Source of the DNA: Mycolicibacterium phocaicum
GTDB lineage: Bacteria; Actinomycetota; Actinomycetes; Mycobacteriales; Mycobacteriaceae
Assembly (NCBI RefSeq): GCF_010731115.1
Contig: NZ_AP022616.1
Location: 1,116,001 to 1,180,000 of the forward strand
Length of the DNA: 64,000 nucleotides
Direction: 5' to 3'
Shown here piece by piece: positions 7,184 through 15,793 of the stretch (positions within the stretch are counted from its first letter, which is position 1; each line of letters starts with the position of its first letter). The translations under genes and the position numbers were made by a program. The notes under the pieces are model-generated. The model did not search any database. It saw only the letters and a list, made by a program, of their open reading frames with translations, and was not told where the DNA came from.

Positions 7184-8179
7184 ATGCGAAATACCCGGCA
7201 TGGCCAGGGCGTACGGCATCACCACCGCCGCAGCCCGCAATCTCACGCAATCGGCGCCATGTGCCGGGTATTCGTGAAGAACGCGGTGCGGATGTGGTCA
7301 CTGCAACCGAATCTGCACTGGCCCTTCAGCGCCATCGATCAGATCGCCGCGCTGGCCCCGCTGCCCAGGTCGGCGACCGTTCGGCGCGTCCGCTTGCCGT
7401 CCTGTCGGGCCGAATTGATCGGCACCGGCGCGTCGGCCCGGCGCGCCATTCTCTATCTGCACGGCGGCGCGTTCCTCACCTGTGGTCTCAACACGCACCG
7501 GTCCTTTGCCGCCCAGCTGTCCCGCAGTGCAGATGCCGACGTGCTCAACGTCGGATACCGCATGCTGCCCGAGCACGGACTGTCGGCAGCGCTGTCCGAC
7601 GCCGTCGACGGGCTGCGCTGGCTGCTGCGCCGCGGGTACCACTGGTCCGACATCGTGGTTGCCGGAGATTCCGCGGGCGGCTACCTGGCCCTGCAGACCG
7701 CCGCCGACCTGCTTCGGCACGGTAACCCGCCCACCGCCGGCGTGGTGGCCATCTCGCCACTGACAACGCTGAATCCGCACGACAAAGCCCCCGGCGGCAA
7801 AGACCGCTGCGCGATGTTCACGGCGCGCGCGATGACATCGTTCATGCGCTACGTCGCCGCGCACGGTGAGAAGAACCCGGCCGGGCAGCCCATCGCCTCG
7901 CCTGTCGACGCCGACCTGCACCGGATGCCGCCGGTGTCGATCCACGTCAGCAGCGACGAGTTTCTCCGGCCCGACGCGGAACTGATGTACGAGCGGCTGA
8001 CCGCGGCCGGGGCACAGTGCGAACTTCATATGTGGGACGGGCAGATTCACGATTTCCCGCTCGCCGCCGCCGTCCTGCCCGAGGGGCGGCGGGCAATTCG
8101 TTACCTCGGCGACTTCGTCCAGCAGGTCGCCCCCGCGCCGAACGAACACCGGGAGTACCCACCGGCCGCGTCGCTGTGA
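7184..8179 (+). CDS. Alpha/beta hydrolase (HSL/Lip-family esterase)
   Basis: A 331-residue hydrolase of the hormone-sensitive-lipase (acetyl-hydrolase/LipI-like) family. The oxyanion-hole motif His-Gly-Gly-Ala-Phe lies near residue 88, the nucleophile elbow Gly-Asp-Ser-Ala-Gly-Gly near residue 159, an acid in Ser-Asp-Glu-Phe-Leu-Arg-Pro-Asp-Ala near 260 and the catalytic His in Gln-Ile-His-Asp-Phe near 287. It likely cleaves short-chain acyl esters. The ATG at 7184 has AGGAG nine bases upstream; an in-frame TTG at 7175 is less likely. No signal peptide is visible. Placement under a SigF-type promoter suggests lipid or ester turnover in stress or stationary phase. Confidence 0.85.
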   Translation: MRNTRHGQGVRHHHRRSPQSHAIGAMCRVFVKNAVRMWSLQPNLHWPFSAIDQIAALAPLPRSATVRRVRLPSCRAELIGTGASARRAILYLHGGAFLTCGLNTHRSFAAQLSRSADADVLNVGYRMLPEHGLSAALSDAVDGLRWLLRRGYHWSDIVVAGDSAGGYLALQTAADLLRHGNPPTAGVVAISPLTTLNPHDKAPGGKDRCAMFTARAMTSFMRYVAAHGEKNPAGQPIASPVDADLHRMPPVSIHVSSDEFLRPDAELMYERLTAAGAQCELHMWDGQIHDFPLAAAVLPEGRRAIRYLGDFVQQVAPAPNEHREYPPAASL

Positions 8180-8200
8180 ACCAGGAGTACCAACCGCCGC

Positions 8201-8224
8201 GTTTGTTGCCGATCGCGACGGGTA
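8201..8224 (+). promoter_or_regulatory. SigF-type promoter for the large catalase
   Basis: GTTT at 8201-8204 and GGGTA at 8220-8224 with a 15-base spacer, an exact match. The -10 ends 10 bases before the GTG at 8235, so transcription would begin at or just before the start codon. Confidence 0.78.
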
Positions 8225-8234
8225 ACCAGACACG

Positions 8235-10343
8235 GTGGACGAAACATCGAATGCGAAGAACGAGCAGCTCGAAGCCGCGCGGGTCGACAACAACGCGGGT
8301 TTCCTGACCACGCAACAGGGCGTCCGGGTTCCGCACACCGACGACGCCCTCACCGCAGGTGAGCGCGGTCCCACCCTGCTGGAGGACTTCCATGCACGGG
8401 AGAAGATCACGCACTTCGACCACGAACGCATCCCCGAGCGGGTCGTGCACGCGCGCGGCGCGGGCGCGTATGGATACTTCGAGCCCTACGACGATTCGCT
8501 GACCGACTTCACCACGGCGAAATTCCTGACCACACCGGGCCTGCGCACGCCGGTGTTCGTCCGCTTCTCCACCGTCGCGGGGTCCCGCGGCTCCGCCGAT
8601 ACCGTGCGCGACGTACGCGGCTTCGCCACCAAGTTCTATACCGAACAGGGCAACTACGACCTCGTCGGCAACAACTTTCCTGTCTTCTTCATCCAGGACG
8701 GCATCAAGTTCCCCGACTTCGTCCACGCGGTGAAGCCGGAGCCGCACAACGAGATTCCGCAAGCGGCGTCGGCCCACAACACGCTGTGGGACTTCGTGTC
8801 GCTGCAGCCGGAGACGCTGCACGCGATCATGTGGCTGATGTCCGACCGGGCCCTGCCGCGCAGCTACCGGATGATGGAGGGTTTCGGCGTGCACACCTTC
8901 CGGCTGGTGAACGCCGCCGGCGAGGGCGTGTTCGTGAAGTTCCATTGGAAGCCGAAACTCGGTGTGCACTCACTACTGTGGGAGGAATGCCAGCAGATCG
9001 CCGGTAAGGACCCGGACTTCAATCGTCGTGACCTGTGGGACGCCATCGAGGCCGGCCAGTTCCCTGAGTGGGAGCTCGGTGTCCAGCTGATCCCCGAATC
9101 CGACGAGTTCGCGTTCCCGTTCGATCTGCTCGACTCGACCAAACTTGTTCCAGAGGAACGGGTTCCGGTGATCCCCGTCGGCCGGATGGTGCTCGACCGC
9201 AACCCGGACAACTTCTTCGCCGAGACCGAGCAGGTCGCGTTCCACACCGCCAATCTGGTCCCGGGCATCGATTTCACCAACGATCCCCTGCTGCAGTTCC
9301 GCAACTTCTCCTACCTCGACACCCAGCTGATCCGGTTGGGTGGGCCGAATTTCGCGCACCTGCCGGTAAACCGGCCCATCGCGGCGGTCACCAACAATCA
9401 GCGCGACGGCTCCGGTCAGCACACCATCCCCCAGGGGACCACGAGTTACCTCAAGAACAACCTCGGCGGTGGCTGTCCCGCACTGGCGGACGAGGATGCC
9501 TTCCGGCACTACACCGAACGCGTCGACGGTCACAAGATCCGCAGCCGCGCAGAGAGTTTCAAGGATTACTACAGCCAGCCCCGAATGTTCTGGCTCAGCA
9601 TGTCGACCGCAGAGCAGGACCACATTGTCGCCGCGTTCGCGTTCGAACTCGGCAAGGTCGGCCCCGAGACCGGCATCCGGCCACGAGTCATCGCACAGCT
9701 CAACATGATCGACCACGAACTCGCCGAGCGGGTCGCCGCCAAGCTCGGAGCACTGGCGCCGGATGAGGTCGCCGTTCCCGATCGCGTGGTGTCGTCGCCG
9801 GCGTTGTCGCAGCTGAACACCGCGACCGATTCCATCGTCAGCCGCCGAATCGCCGTCCTGGCCGCCGACGGCGTGGACCTGCGGGGCACCGAACGGACCG
9901 CGGCCGCCCTCAGGGAGTTGGGCGCCACCGTCGACGTCGTCGGCCTCATCGGTGGCGGCACCATCACCACCGACACCGGCCAGGAACTCGCCGTCGACCT
10001 CGGCCTCAACACCACCTCGTCGTCGGTCTACGACGCGGTATTGGTCCCGGGGGCGCTGGACTCCGTTCAGCTACTCGCACAGGACGGTTCGGCGATCCAT
10101 TTCGTCGGCGAGGCCTACAAACACCTGAAGCCGGTCGCCGCGTTCGGTGCGGGCATCGGTTTACTACGCGCCGCGGGGATCAATCCCGAATCCGCCGGTC
10201 TGACCGAAACCCACACGGACAGAGGCGTTGTCACGACGACATCGCACGGCGGCGCGCTCGACGAGCTGTTCATCGAGGCGTTCATCGACACGATCCGGCG
10301 GCACCGGACGTGGAACCGGGCGACCGAGGCGGTGCCGGCCTGA
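8235..10343 (+). CDS. katE: Large-subunit catalase, HPII/KatE type
   Basis: A 702-residue monofunctional haem catalase (2 H2O2 to O2 and water). The distal His region reads Arg-Val-Val-His-Ala-Arg-Gly, the distal Asn lies in the Asn-Phe-Pro-Val-Phe-Phe-Ile-Gln-Asp stretch, and the proximal haem ligand Tyr sits in Arg-Asn-Phe-Ser-Tyr-Leu-Asp-Thr-Gln near residue 355. Residues from about 535 form the extra C-terminal flavodoxin/DJ-1-like domain ([10 protein letters not shown]) of the large-subunit clade. The GTG at 8235 is chosen because the SigF-type promoter sits immediately upstream, leaving almost no leader and no ribosome site. The stop overlaps the next start (TGATG). Some databases would call it katA or katE. 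Confidence 0.92.
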   Translation: MDETSNAKNEQLEAARVDNNAGFLTTQQGVRVPHTDDALTAGERGPTLLEDFHAREKITHFDHERIPERVVHARGAGAYGYFEPYDDSLTDFTTAKFLTTPGLRTPVFVRFSTVAGSRGSADTVRDVRGFATKFYTEQGNYDLVGNNFPVFFIQDGIKFPDFVHAVKPEPHNEIPQAASAHNTLWDFVSLQPETLHAIMWLMSDRALPRSYRMMEGFGVHTFRLVNAAGEGVFVKFHWKPKLGVHSLLWEECQQIAGKDPDFNRRDLWDAIEAGQFPEWELGVQLIPESDEFAFPFDLLDSTKLVPEERVPVIPVGRMVLDRNPDNFFAETEQVAFHTANLVPGIDFTNDPLLQFRNFSYLDTQLIRLGGPNFAHLPVNRPIAAVTNNQRDGSGQHTIPQGTTSYLKNNLGGGCPALADEDAFRHYTERVDGHKIRSRAESFKDYYSQPRMFWLSMSTAEQDHIVAAFAFELGKVGPETGIRPRVIAQLNMIDHELAERVAAKLGALAPDEVAVPDRVVSSPALSQLNTATDSIVSRRIAVLAADGVDLRGTERTAAALRELGATVDVVGLIGGGTITTDTGQELAVDLGLNTTSSSVYDAVLVPGALDSVQLLAQDGSAIHFVGEAYKHLKPVAAFGAGIGLLRAAGINPESAGLTETHTDRGVVTTTSHGGALDELFIEAFIDTIRRHRTWNRATEAVPA

Positions 10344-10642
10344 TGTCTGTACCGGGCGATCCCCACTCCGAGCCGGACGACGACCACATGCTCACCCCGA
10401 GCGAGTCGACGGACTCCGACGAGTTGCACAACCGCGACGGCGATCAGACCGTCGAGCCACCCGAAGGCTGGCATGGGGCAGATCAATTCGGTCTGCTCGA
10501 GGAAGAAGCGGAAGAGGGTGAGTCCCTCGACGACAAGCTGGCCGCAGAAGAGCCGGATGTGGTCGGCGGCCCGGTCACACCTCAAGCCGAGGAAGACGCC
10601 TCGTTCTTCCCGGTCGTCGACGACGATTCGGACACCAATTGA
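10343..10642 (+). CDS. Acidic DUF5709-like protein
   Basis: A 99-residue, strongly acidic, probably disordered protein. The Met-Leu-Thr-Pro-Ser-Glu-Ser-Thr-Asp-Ser segment and the later Glu-Gly-Glu-Ser-Leu-Asp-Asp-Lys-Leu-Ala-Ala-Glu-Glu-Pro-Asp-Val stretch match the layout of the actinobacterial DUF5709 family. The function is unknown. The ATG shares a base with the catalase stop codon, so it is co-translated with the catalase and likely SigF-dependent. Confidence 0.68.
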   Translation: MSVPGDPHSEPDDDHMLTPSESTDSDELHNRDGDQTVEPPEGWHGADQFGLLEEEAEEGESLDDKLAAEEPDVVGGPVTPQAEEDASFFPVVDDDSDTN

Positions 10643-10682
10643 TCTGCCCGCCAGATGTTTTCACACCGTGAGGAGGAGTGTC

Positions 10683-11096
10683 ATGCCGAAGACCACCAAG
10701 AAGGGGCAAGCCAAGAAGAGTGAGCTGCCCAGCACGCTGCAGAAGTCGAGTCCCAAGGCACAACGTACGTTCGCGAAAGCGCACGACTCGGCCGCCGAGG
10801 AATACGGCGAAGGTGAACGTGCCCACCGGGTCGCGTACTCAGCGCTCAAGCACAGCTACGAGAAGGTCGGCGACCACTGGGAGAAGAAGGACCACAAGGG
10901 CCCGTCGGATGAGCGGGCGCGCAGCGGCGGGCCCAACGCCCGCGGCAAGACCGCCGAGGGCGTCGATACCCAGGCCACCAAGAAACATCTCATGGACGTC
11001 GCGCGCCGGCTCGACATCCGGGGCCGGTCGACCATGAACAAAGGCGAGCTGGTCGACGCGATCGAGAAGGCCAACCGGCGGGCGAGCCGCCGCTAG
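10683..11096 (+). CDS. ChaB/Rho-N-like stress protein
   Basis: A 137-residue, Lys-rich protein. The first part (Glu-Leu-Pro-Ser-Thr-Leu-Gln-Lys-Ser, then Ala-Gln-Arg-Thr-Phe-Ala-Lys-Ala-His, with a Val-Ala-Tyr-Ser-Ala-Leu-Lys helix) resembles ChaB. The last 40 residues (Thr-Lys-Lys-His-Leu-Met-Asp-Val-Ala-Arg-Arg-Leu-Asp-Ile-Arg-Gly-Arg-Ser-Thr-Met) resemble the SAP/Rho N-terminal nucleic-acid-binding fold. Mycobacterial proteins with this pairing belong to the SigF-controlled stress set; a DNA- or RNA-binding role is inference. The ATG at 10683 follows GAGGAGGAG. Confidence 0.75.
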   Translation: MPKTTKKGQAKKSELPSTLQKSSPKAQRTFAKAHDSAAEEYGEGERAHRVAYSALKHSYEKVGDHWEKKDHKGPSDERARSGGPNARGKTAEGVDTQATKKHLMDVARRLDIRGRSTMNKGELVDAIEKANRRASRR

Positions 11097-11100
11097 CGAA

Positions 11101-11532
11101 CTACCACTGACCGAGCTGGCACTGCACGTTGTACGGCGCGGTCTGGTGCGCTGCCGACTGCCCGTCGACCGCGATGTCGCACGTCGAGTCCGGAGCGGCC
11201 TGGCCACCGTGCGTGGTGCTGCTGACGGTGAAGATCGCCCACTGCGGGTCGGCGAGCGTCGTGGTGAACACCCACGGGGCGTCGGGACCGACGGTGACCG
11301 TCTCGCGCTTGAGGTAGGCGTAGGCGTCGGCGTTGTACGCGGCCTTGTTCGCCGGCTGATTGACCAGGTAGAGCAGGTCGAAGGTGGCCGGGCCGCCCAC
11401 CGACAGCGTGTACCGGACCTCGTGGCCGGCCGGGGCGGCAGACGCCACCGGCGCCATCAGCCCAGCGGCCGCCACTGCTGCCGCGCCACACACCACTGAC
11501 AACTTGACTGTCGCTTTACGCATGCCGGTCAT
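11101..11532 (-). CDS. Secreted hypothetical protein
   Basis: A 143-residue protein with a clear signal peptide: basic start, hydrophobic Ala/Val-rich core, and a cleavage site around Ala-Ser-Ala-Ala near residue 32. The mature part is about 110 residues, rich in beta-type sequence, with two Cys (Ser-Thr-Cys-Asp-Ile and Val-Gln-Cys-Gln-Leu) that could form a disulfide. The layout resembles the exported domain of MmpS-like proteins but without an MmpL partner. The start could be the codon at 11532 or the ATG at 11523. It is convergent with the ChaB-like gene, only 4 bases away. Confidence 0.65.
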   Translation of the reverse strand: MTGMRKATVKLSVVCGAAAVAAAGLMAPVASAAPAGHEVRYTLSVGGPATFDLLYLVNQPANKAAYNADAYAYLKRETVTVGPDAPWVFTTTLADPQWAIFTVSSTTHGGQAAPDSTCDIAVDGQSAAHQTAPYNVQCQLGQW

Positions 11533-11575
11533 ATCGACTGACCGTACCGGACCGTTACACCCTGCATCAGACGTA

Positions 11576-12016
11576 TCACCCCGCCTGCAGCTCCAACAGC
11601 ACCGTCACGGGCCCGTCGTTGACCAGTTCGACCTGCATATGGGCGCCGAACCGCCCGGTGGCGACCTCTGCGCCCAGCGCCCGCAGCGCCGCCGCGAACT
11701 CGTCGACGAGCGGCTCGGCGACCGGCCCGGGCGCCGCGGCGTTCCACGACGGCCGGCGGCCCTTGGCGGTGTCGGCGTAGAGGGTGAACTGACTGATCAC
11801 GAGAATCGGGGCACCGGCATCGGCGGCGCTCAGCTCGCCGTCGAGGATGCGCAGCCGCCACAGTTTGTCGGCCATCTTGCGCACCACCGCGGCGTCGTCG
11901 GTGTGGGTGAGACCGACGAGCGCGACCAGGCCCTGAGGATTCGGGGCGATCGCACCGACCGTCTGCCCGTCGACCGTCACCCGCGCCGACGTCACCCGCT
12001 GCACCAGTACCCGCAC
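11576..12016 (-). CDS. dtd: D-aminoacyl-tRNA deacylase
   Basis: A 146-residue enzyme that hydrolyses D-amino acids (notably D-Tyr) wrongly loaded on tRNA. Both signature motifs are present: Ser-Gln-Phe-Thr-Leu-Tyr-Ala-Asp near residue 78 and Asn-Asp-Gly-Pro-Val-Thr near the C-terminus. The family starts with Arg-Val-Leu-Val-Gln-Arg-Val, so the GTG at 12016 is chosen; an in-frame GTG at 12034 would add six residues. It is divergent from the peroxidase gene at 12061. Confidence 0.92.
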   Translation of the reverse strand: MRVLVQRVTSARVTVDGQTVGAIAPNPQGLVALVGLTHTDDAAVVRKMADKLWRLRILDGELSAADAGAPILVISQFTLYADTAKGRRPSWNAAAPGPVAEPLVDEFAAALRALGAEVATGRFGAHMQVELVNDGPVTVLLELQAG

Positions 12017-12060
12017 GTTCGCAGATGTTGCCACAGCAGTTTGTGGTACCTGTGGTGGTC

Positions 12061-13122
12061 ATGGACGGCCCATCCTGGCGCGGTACTCCCCTGACCCGGC
12101 GTTCGGTCCTGGTTGGCCTCGGCGCCGTCGGGGCGTTCCTCGCCGTGGACCTCGGACTGGTCGCATACACCAGCCGCGCGGGCACGCTGACCCGCCAGAC
12201 GTTCCTGGACGGCTTCCGGAAAGTCTTCGGCGATCACCCCGGATTCCGGAAGAACCACGCCAAAGGGCTCTCGGTCGTCGGCCATTTCATGAGCAACGGC
12301 AACGCGGCGGCCCTGTCCCGCGCCGTGGTCTTCGGCCCGGGTGAAACGCCCGTCGCGGGCCGGTTCTCCCTGGCCGGCGGCAACCCGACGGTCGCCGACA
12401 CCCCCGGCGCGGCCCGCGGGCTCGGCCTGGCCATCGGCTTCCCTGGTGCCGGTCAGTGGCGGACCGCGATGCTGAACCTCCCGGTGTTCCTCGACAACTC
12501 ACCGCAGGGCTTCTATGACCGGCTGCTGGCGTCCAAACCGGTCGCCGACGGCAAGCCCGACCCGAAGGCCATGGCCGACTTCCTCAGCCGGCACCCCGAG
12601 ACCGCGGCGGCGACGGCTTTGGTCAAGAAAAGCCCGCCCACACCGGGTTTCGCCGACAGCACCTTCTCGGGTCTGCACAAGTTCTATCTGGTGAACCATG
12701 CCGGTGTCCGTACGCCGGTCCGCTGGTCGTTCGTTCCTCAGCAGGCCGCGCTACCGCCGAAGTCCGACGACCCCAACGCGTTGTTCGACGCGTTGGTCCT
12801 GCAGTTGAAAAAGGCTCCGCTGCAGTGGAATCTGCGACTGACCGTCGGCCGTGACGGTGACCCGACCGATCCGACGCTGCCGTGGCCGGCCGACCGGCAG
12901 GTCATCGACGCCGGCGTCCTGACCCTCACCGAAGCCCAGACCGATGCCGCCGGCAATGCCCGCGACATCAACTTCGATCCCCTGGTCCTGCCCGACGGCA
13001 TCGAACCCTCCGATGATCCGCTGCTCAGCGCCCGGTCGGCCGTGTACGCCGGGTCGTACCGGGCCCGGACCATCGAGCCGAAAACCGCTCCGGCCGTTCA
13101 GGTTCAGGAGGTCAAGCCATGA
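12061..13122 (+). CDS. Catalase-family peroxidase, membrane-anchored (SrpA-like)
   Basis: A 353-residue small catalase-fold haem peroxidase. The N-terminus has an Arg-Arg-Ser-Val-Leu-Val-Gly-Leu twin-arginine-like motif and one hydrophobic segment (about residues 14-38), so it is probably exported or membrane-anchored. The core keeps the Val-Val-Gly-His-Phe-Met, Ala-Arg-Gly-Leu-Gly-Leu-Ala and Phe-Tyr-Leu-Val-Asn-His segments of the SrpA/catalase-related-peroxidase group and lacks the long C-terminal parts of true catalases. The stop overlaps the start of a cytochrome b561 gene by four bases; the pair probably acts together, with the cytochrome supplying electrons at the membrane. Confidence 0.85.
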   Translation: MDGPSWRGTPLTRRSVLVGLGAVGAFLAVDLGLVAYTSRAGTLTRQTFLDGFRKVFGDHPGFRKNHAKGLSVVGHFMSNGNAAALSRAVVFGPGETPVAGRFSLAGGNPTVADTPGAARGLGLAIGFPGAGQWRTAMLNLPVFLDNSPQGFYDRLLASKPVADGKPDPKAMADFLSRHPETAAATALVKKSPPTPGFADSTFSGLHKFYLVNHAGVRTPVRWSFVPQQAALPPKSDDPNALFDALVLQLKKAPLQWNLRLTVGRDGDPTDPTLPWPADRQVIDAGVLTLTEAQTDAAGNARDINFDPLVLPDGIEPSDDPLLSARSAVYAGSYRARTIEPKTAPAVQVQEVKP

Positions 13123-13634
13123 CCGGCCGCTTCCCCATCCGCACCCGCGTGCTGCACTGGCTGACCGCGGTGGCGGTCTTCGCCGCGCTGCTGATCGGCT
13201 TCACGATGACCAACCAGATCGGCTCCCACGCAGCCCTGGTCGCCGTCCACATGACACTGGGCATCAGCATCCTGGTCATCGTGATCGTCCGGGCGGCAAA
13301 CAGATTCACCCACAAGCCGCCGAAGTGGCCCGACACGGTGGGACCGCTGGAAGGCAGACTGATTGCCGGGTCCGAGCTGGCGATGTACGCCATGCTGCTG
13401 GTGCAGCCGCTGGTCGGCTGGGCCATGGTGTCGGCGTCGGACACCCCGGTACGGGCCTTCGGATTGACGCTGCCCGGCCTCGTCCCCTTCGACGCCGACC
13501 TGTACGGCATTCTGCGGCAGGCACATTCGGTGGTGGCCTACCTGCTGGTGGCCGCCATCGCCGCGCACGTCAGCGCCATCCTGCTCCACACCCTGACCCT
13601 CCGCGACGGCATGCTCCGCCGCATGACCCACTGA
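13119..13634 (+). CDS. Cytochrome b561 family protein
   Basis: A 171-residue membrane protein with four hydrophobic helices and the di-haem His ligands expected of bacterial cytochrome b561: Arg-Val-Leu-His-Trp-Leu near residue 13, Val-His-Met-Thr-Leu near 44, Ala-His-Ser-Val near 138 and Ala-His-Val-Ser near 152. It moves electrons across or to the outside of the cytoplasmic membrane, here presumably to the catalase-family peroxidase encoded immediately upstream (ATGA overlap). Confidence 0.88.
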   Translation: MTGRFPIRTRVLHWLTAVAVFAALLIGFTMTNQIGSHAALVAVHMTLGISILVIVIVRAANRFTHKPPKWPDTVGPLEGRLIAGSELAMYAMLLVQPLVGWAMVSASDTPVRAFGLTLPGLVPFDADLYGILRQAHSVVAYLLVAAIAAHVSAILLHTLTLRDGMLRRMTH

Positions 13635-13683
13635 GCGCTCTCCCGCGCCACCTCTCCCGCGCCCCCCTTCCCGCGAGACCTCT

Positions 13684-13815
13684 CCCGCGAGCGGCCGTGT
13701 TTGTACCCGACACGCCGTCAACCCATGACATTGTGGGGCCACTCGTCGGCCGCGAGCGACCCCAAAGTGCACACACGATCCGGCGTGTTGCCGTACAGAC
13801 ACGGCCGCTCGCGGG
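13684..13815. repeat. Nested inverted-repeat element between convergent genes
   Basis: Arms at 13684-13717 and 13781-13815 pair over about 34 bases: the outer 17 (CCCGCGAGCGGCCGTGT) are perfect, the inner part is imperfect. A second inverted repeat (13734-13745 with 13753-13764, two mismatches) lies inside, around a 7-base loop. The left flank has four spaced copies of TTCCCGCG/CTCCCGCG (13640-13689) and the right flank two reverse-complement copies. It fills the gap between cytochrome b561 and hisS and could end both transcripts. It may be a dispersed repeat; that cannot be tested here. Confidence 0.7.
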
Positions 13816-13839
13816 AAGTGTTGTTTCCGCGGGAAGTGG

Positions 13840-15099
13840 TTACTGCAGTCGGGCGGCGACAGCGGCAGCGACGTCTGCGATGGGCACGTCGACCTGCTCG
13901 CCGTTCGACAGATCCTTGACGCCGACGGTGCCGGCCTCGATGTCGCGGTCACCGGCGACCAGGGCCACCTTGGCACCGGAGCGGTCGGCGGCCTTCATCG
14001 CGCCCTTGAGGCCGCGGTCGCCGTAGCACATGTCGGTACGCACACCCGAACCACGCAGGGCCGCAACGATCTTCGCCAGTTCCAGCTTGGCCGGCGCGCC
14101 CAGCGGCACGGCGTACACATCGACCGCCGCAGGCGACGCCACCGTCTTGCCCTCGGCCTTGAGCGCCAGCACCGTGCGGTCGACGCCCAGACCGAAGCCG
14201 ATGCCCGACAGGTCCTGCCCGCCCAGCTGCTTCATCAGGCCGTCGTACCGGCCACCGCCGCCGATGCCGGACTGCGCGCCGAGGCCGTCGTGCACGAACT
14301 CGAACGTGGTCTTGGTGTAGTAGTCGAGGCCGCGGACCATGCGTGGGTTGATGACGTACGGCACGCCGAGGGCGTCCAGGTGTGCCAGCACGGTGTCGAA
14401 GTGTTCCTTGGCGGCCTCCGACAGGTGATCCAGCATCACCGGGGCGTCGGCCGTCATCTCCTTGACGTGTGGCCGCTTGTCGTCGAGCACGCGCAGCGGG
14501 TTGATCTCGGCGCGGCGTCGGGTGTCCTCGTCGAGGTCCAGCTTGAACAGGAAGTCCTGCAACAACTTCCGGTACTGCGGGCGACAGGTGTCGTCACCCA
14601 GTGAGGTGATCTCCAGGCGGAACCCGTCGAGGCCCAGCGAGCGGAAACCGGCGTCGGCCACCGCGATCACCTCGGCGTCCAGCGCGGGGTCGTCGATGCC
14701 GATGGCCTCCACACCCACCTGCTGCAGCTGGCGGTAGCGGCCGGCCTGCGGCCGCTCGTAGCGGAAGAACGGTCCGGAGTACCGCAGCTTGGCGGGCAGC
14801 GCGCCGCGGTCGAGGCCGTGTTCGATGACGGCCCGCATGACGCCGGCGGTACCCTCCGGGCGCAGCGTGACGGAGCGGTCACCGCGGTCGGCGAAGGTGT
14901 ACATCTCCTTGGACACCACATCGGTGGACTCCCCCACACCGCGGGCGAACAGCGCGGTGTCCTCGAACACCGGCAACTCGATGTGGCCGTACCCGGCCAG
15001 CCGCGCGACGTTCAGCAGACCATCGCGCACCGCGACGAATTCGGCCGAGTCCGGGGGCAGGTAATCCGGGACGCCCTTGGGCGCCTGAAAATCGCTCAA
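13840..15099 (-). CDS. hisS: Histidyl-tRNA synthetase
   Basis: A 419-residue class II aminoacyl-tRNA synthetase that charges tRNA-His. It starts [10 protein letters not shown], has motif 2 at [11 protein letters not shown], the His-specific Arg-Gly-Leu-Asp-Tyr-Tyr-Thr-Lys-Thr near residue 255, motif 3 near [10 protein letters not shown] and the C-terminal anticodon-binding domain. Its start overlaps the stop of the upstream MBL-fold gene by four bases, the same order as Rv2581c-Rv2580c in M. tuberculosis. Confidence 0.97.
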   Translation of the reverse strand: MSDFQAPKGVPDYLPPDSAEFVAVRDGLLNVARLAGYGHIELPVFEDTALFARGVGESTDVVSKEMYTFADRGDRSVTLRPEGTAGVMRAVIEHGLDRGALPAKLRYSGPFFRYERPQAGRYRQLQQVGVEAIGIDDPALDAEVIAVADAGFRSLGLDGFRLEITSLGDDTCRPQYRKLLQDFLFKLDLDEDTRRRAEINPLRVLDDKRPHVKEMTADAPVMLDHLSEAAKEHFDTVLAHLDALGVPYVINPRMVRGLDYYTKTTFEFVHDGLGAQSGIGGGGRYDGLMKQLGGQDLSGIGFGLGVDRTVLALKAEGKTVASPAAVDVYAVPLGAPAKLELAKIVAALRGSGVRTDMCYGDRGLKGAMKAADRSGAKVALVAGDRDIEAGTVGVKDLSNGEQVDVPIADVAAAVAARLQ

Positions 15100-15761
15100 C
15101 TTGATAAGCCTTCGAGGAATGGGTTGGTACGGCGTTCGGCGCCGATCGTGGTCTGCGGGCCGTGCCCAGGTAGTACCACGGTGTCGTCGTCGAGCACCAA
15201 CAGTTTTGTCACGATCGAGTCCAGCAGGTCCCGGCCGCTGCCGCCCGGGAGATCGGTGCGGCCCACCGACTGCTTGAACAAGGTGTCGCCGGTGAATGCC
15301 AGGTCGGCCGGCCCATCGCTGACGCGGAACACCACCGACCCCCGGGTGTGGCCCGGCGTGTGGTCCACGGTGACGGTGATGCCGCCCAGGTCGAGCTTGT
15401 CACCGTCGCGGTCCAGTTCGACAACCTGCTTGGGCTCGGAGAACAGCACCCCGAACGCCAGCTGGGCCAGCCGCGGACCGAACCCCTTGATCGGATCGGT
15501 CAGCATGAACCGGTCCTCGGGGTGGATGTACACCGGGCAGCCGTAGGTGTCCGCCACCTTCTGCGCCGACCAGATGTGGTCGACGTGGCCATGGGTGAGC
15601 AGCACCGCCGCCGGGGTGAGCCGATTTTCATCCAGGATTTCGCGGATGCGGCCCATGGCCCGCTGGCCCGGGTCGACGATGATGGCGTCCGACCCGGCGC
15701 GCGCCGCGAGGATGTAGCAGTTGCACTGCAACATCCCGGCCGGAAACCCCGTCAACAACAC
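15096..15761 (-). CDS. MBL-fold metallo-hydrolase (glyoxalase II-like, Rv2581c-like)
   Basis: A 221-residue metallo-beta-lactamase-fold hydrolase with the metal motif Thr-His-Gly-His-Val-Asp-His, a second His in His-Thr-Pro-Gly-His-Thr, Asp in Thr-Gly-Asp-Thr-Leu-Phe and the final His in Leu-Pro-Gly-His-Gly. It is annotated in relatives as glyoxalase II/hydroxyacylglutathione-hydrolase-like, though mycobacteria lack glutathione, so the substrate is uncertain. The GTG at 15761 is chosen because the protein then begins Leu-Leu-Thr-Gly-Phe-Pro-Ala-Gly like its orthologue; the open frame further upstream overlaps the divergent gene and the palindrome at 15770. Confidence 0.88.
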   Translation of the reverse strand: MLLTGFPAGMLQCNCYILAARAGSDAIIVDPGQRAMGRIREILDENRLTPAAVLLTHGHVDHIWSAQKVADTYGCPVYIHPEDRFMLTDPIKGFGPRLAQLAFGVLFSEPKQVVELDRDGDKLDLGGITVTVDHTPGHTRGSVVFRVSDGPADLAFTGDTLFKQSVGRTDLPGGSGRDLLDSIVTKLLVLDDDTVVLPGHGPQTTIGAERRTNPFLEGLSS

Positions 15762-15769
15762 GAAGCCAT

Positions 15770-15785
15770 TTTCCCACGTGGGAAA
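15770..15785. promoter_or_regulatory. Perfect 16-bp palindrome, possible operator
   Basis: TTTCCCACGTGGGAAA is a perfect palindrome sitting in the 32-base gap between the divergent starts at 15761 and 15794. The position suits a dimeric regulator acting on both genes. No known mycobacterial regulator is assigned to it from memory. Confidence 0.55.
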
Positions 15786-15793
15786 CTGCCTCC

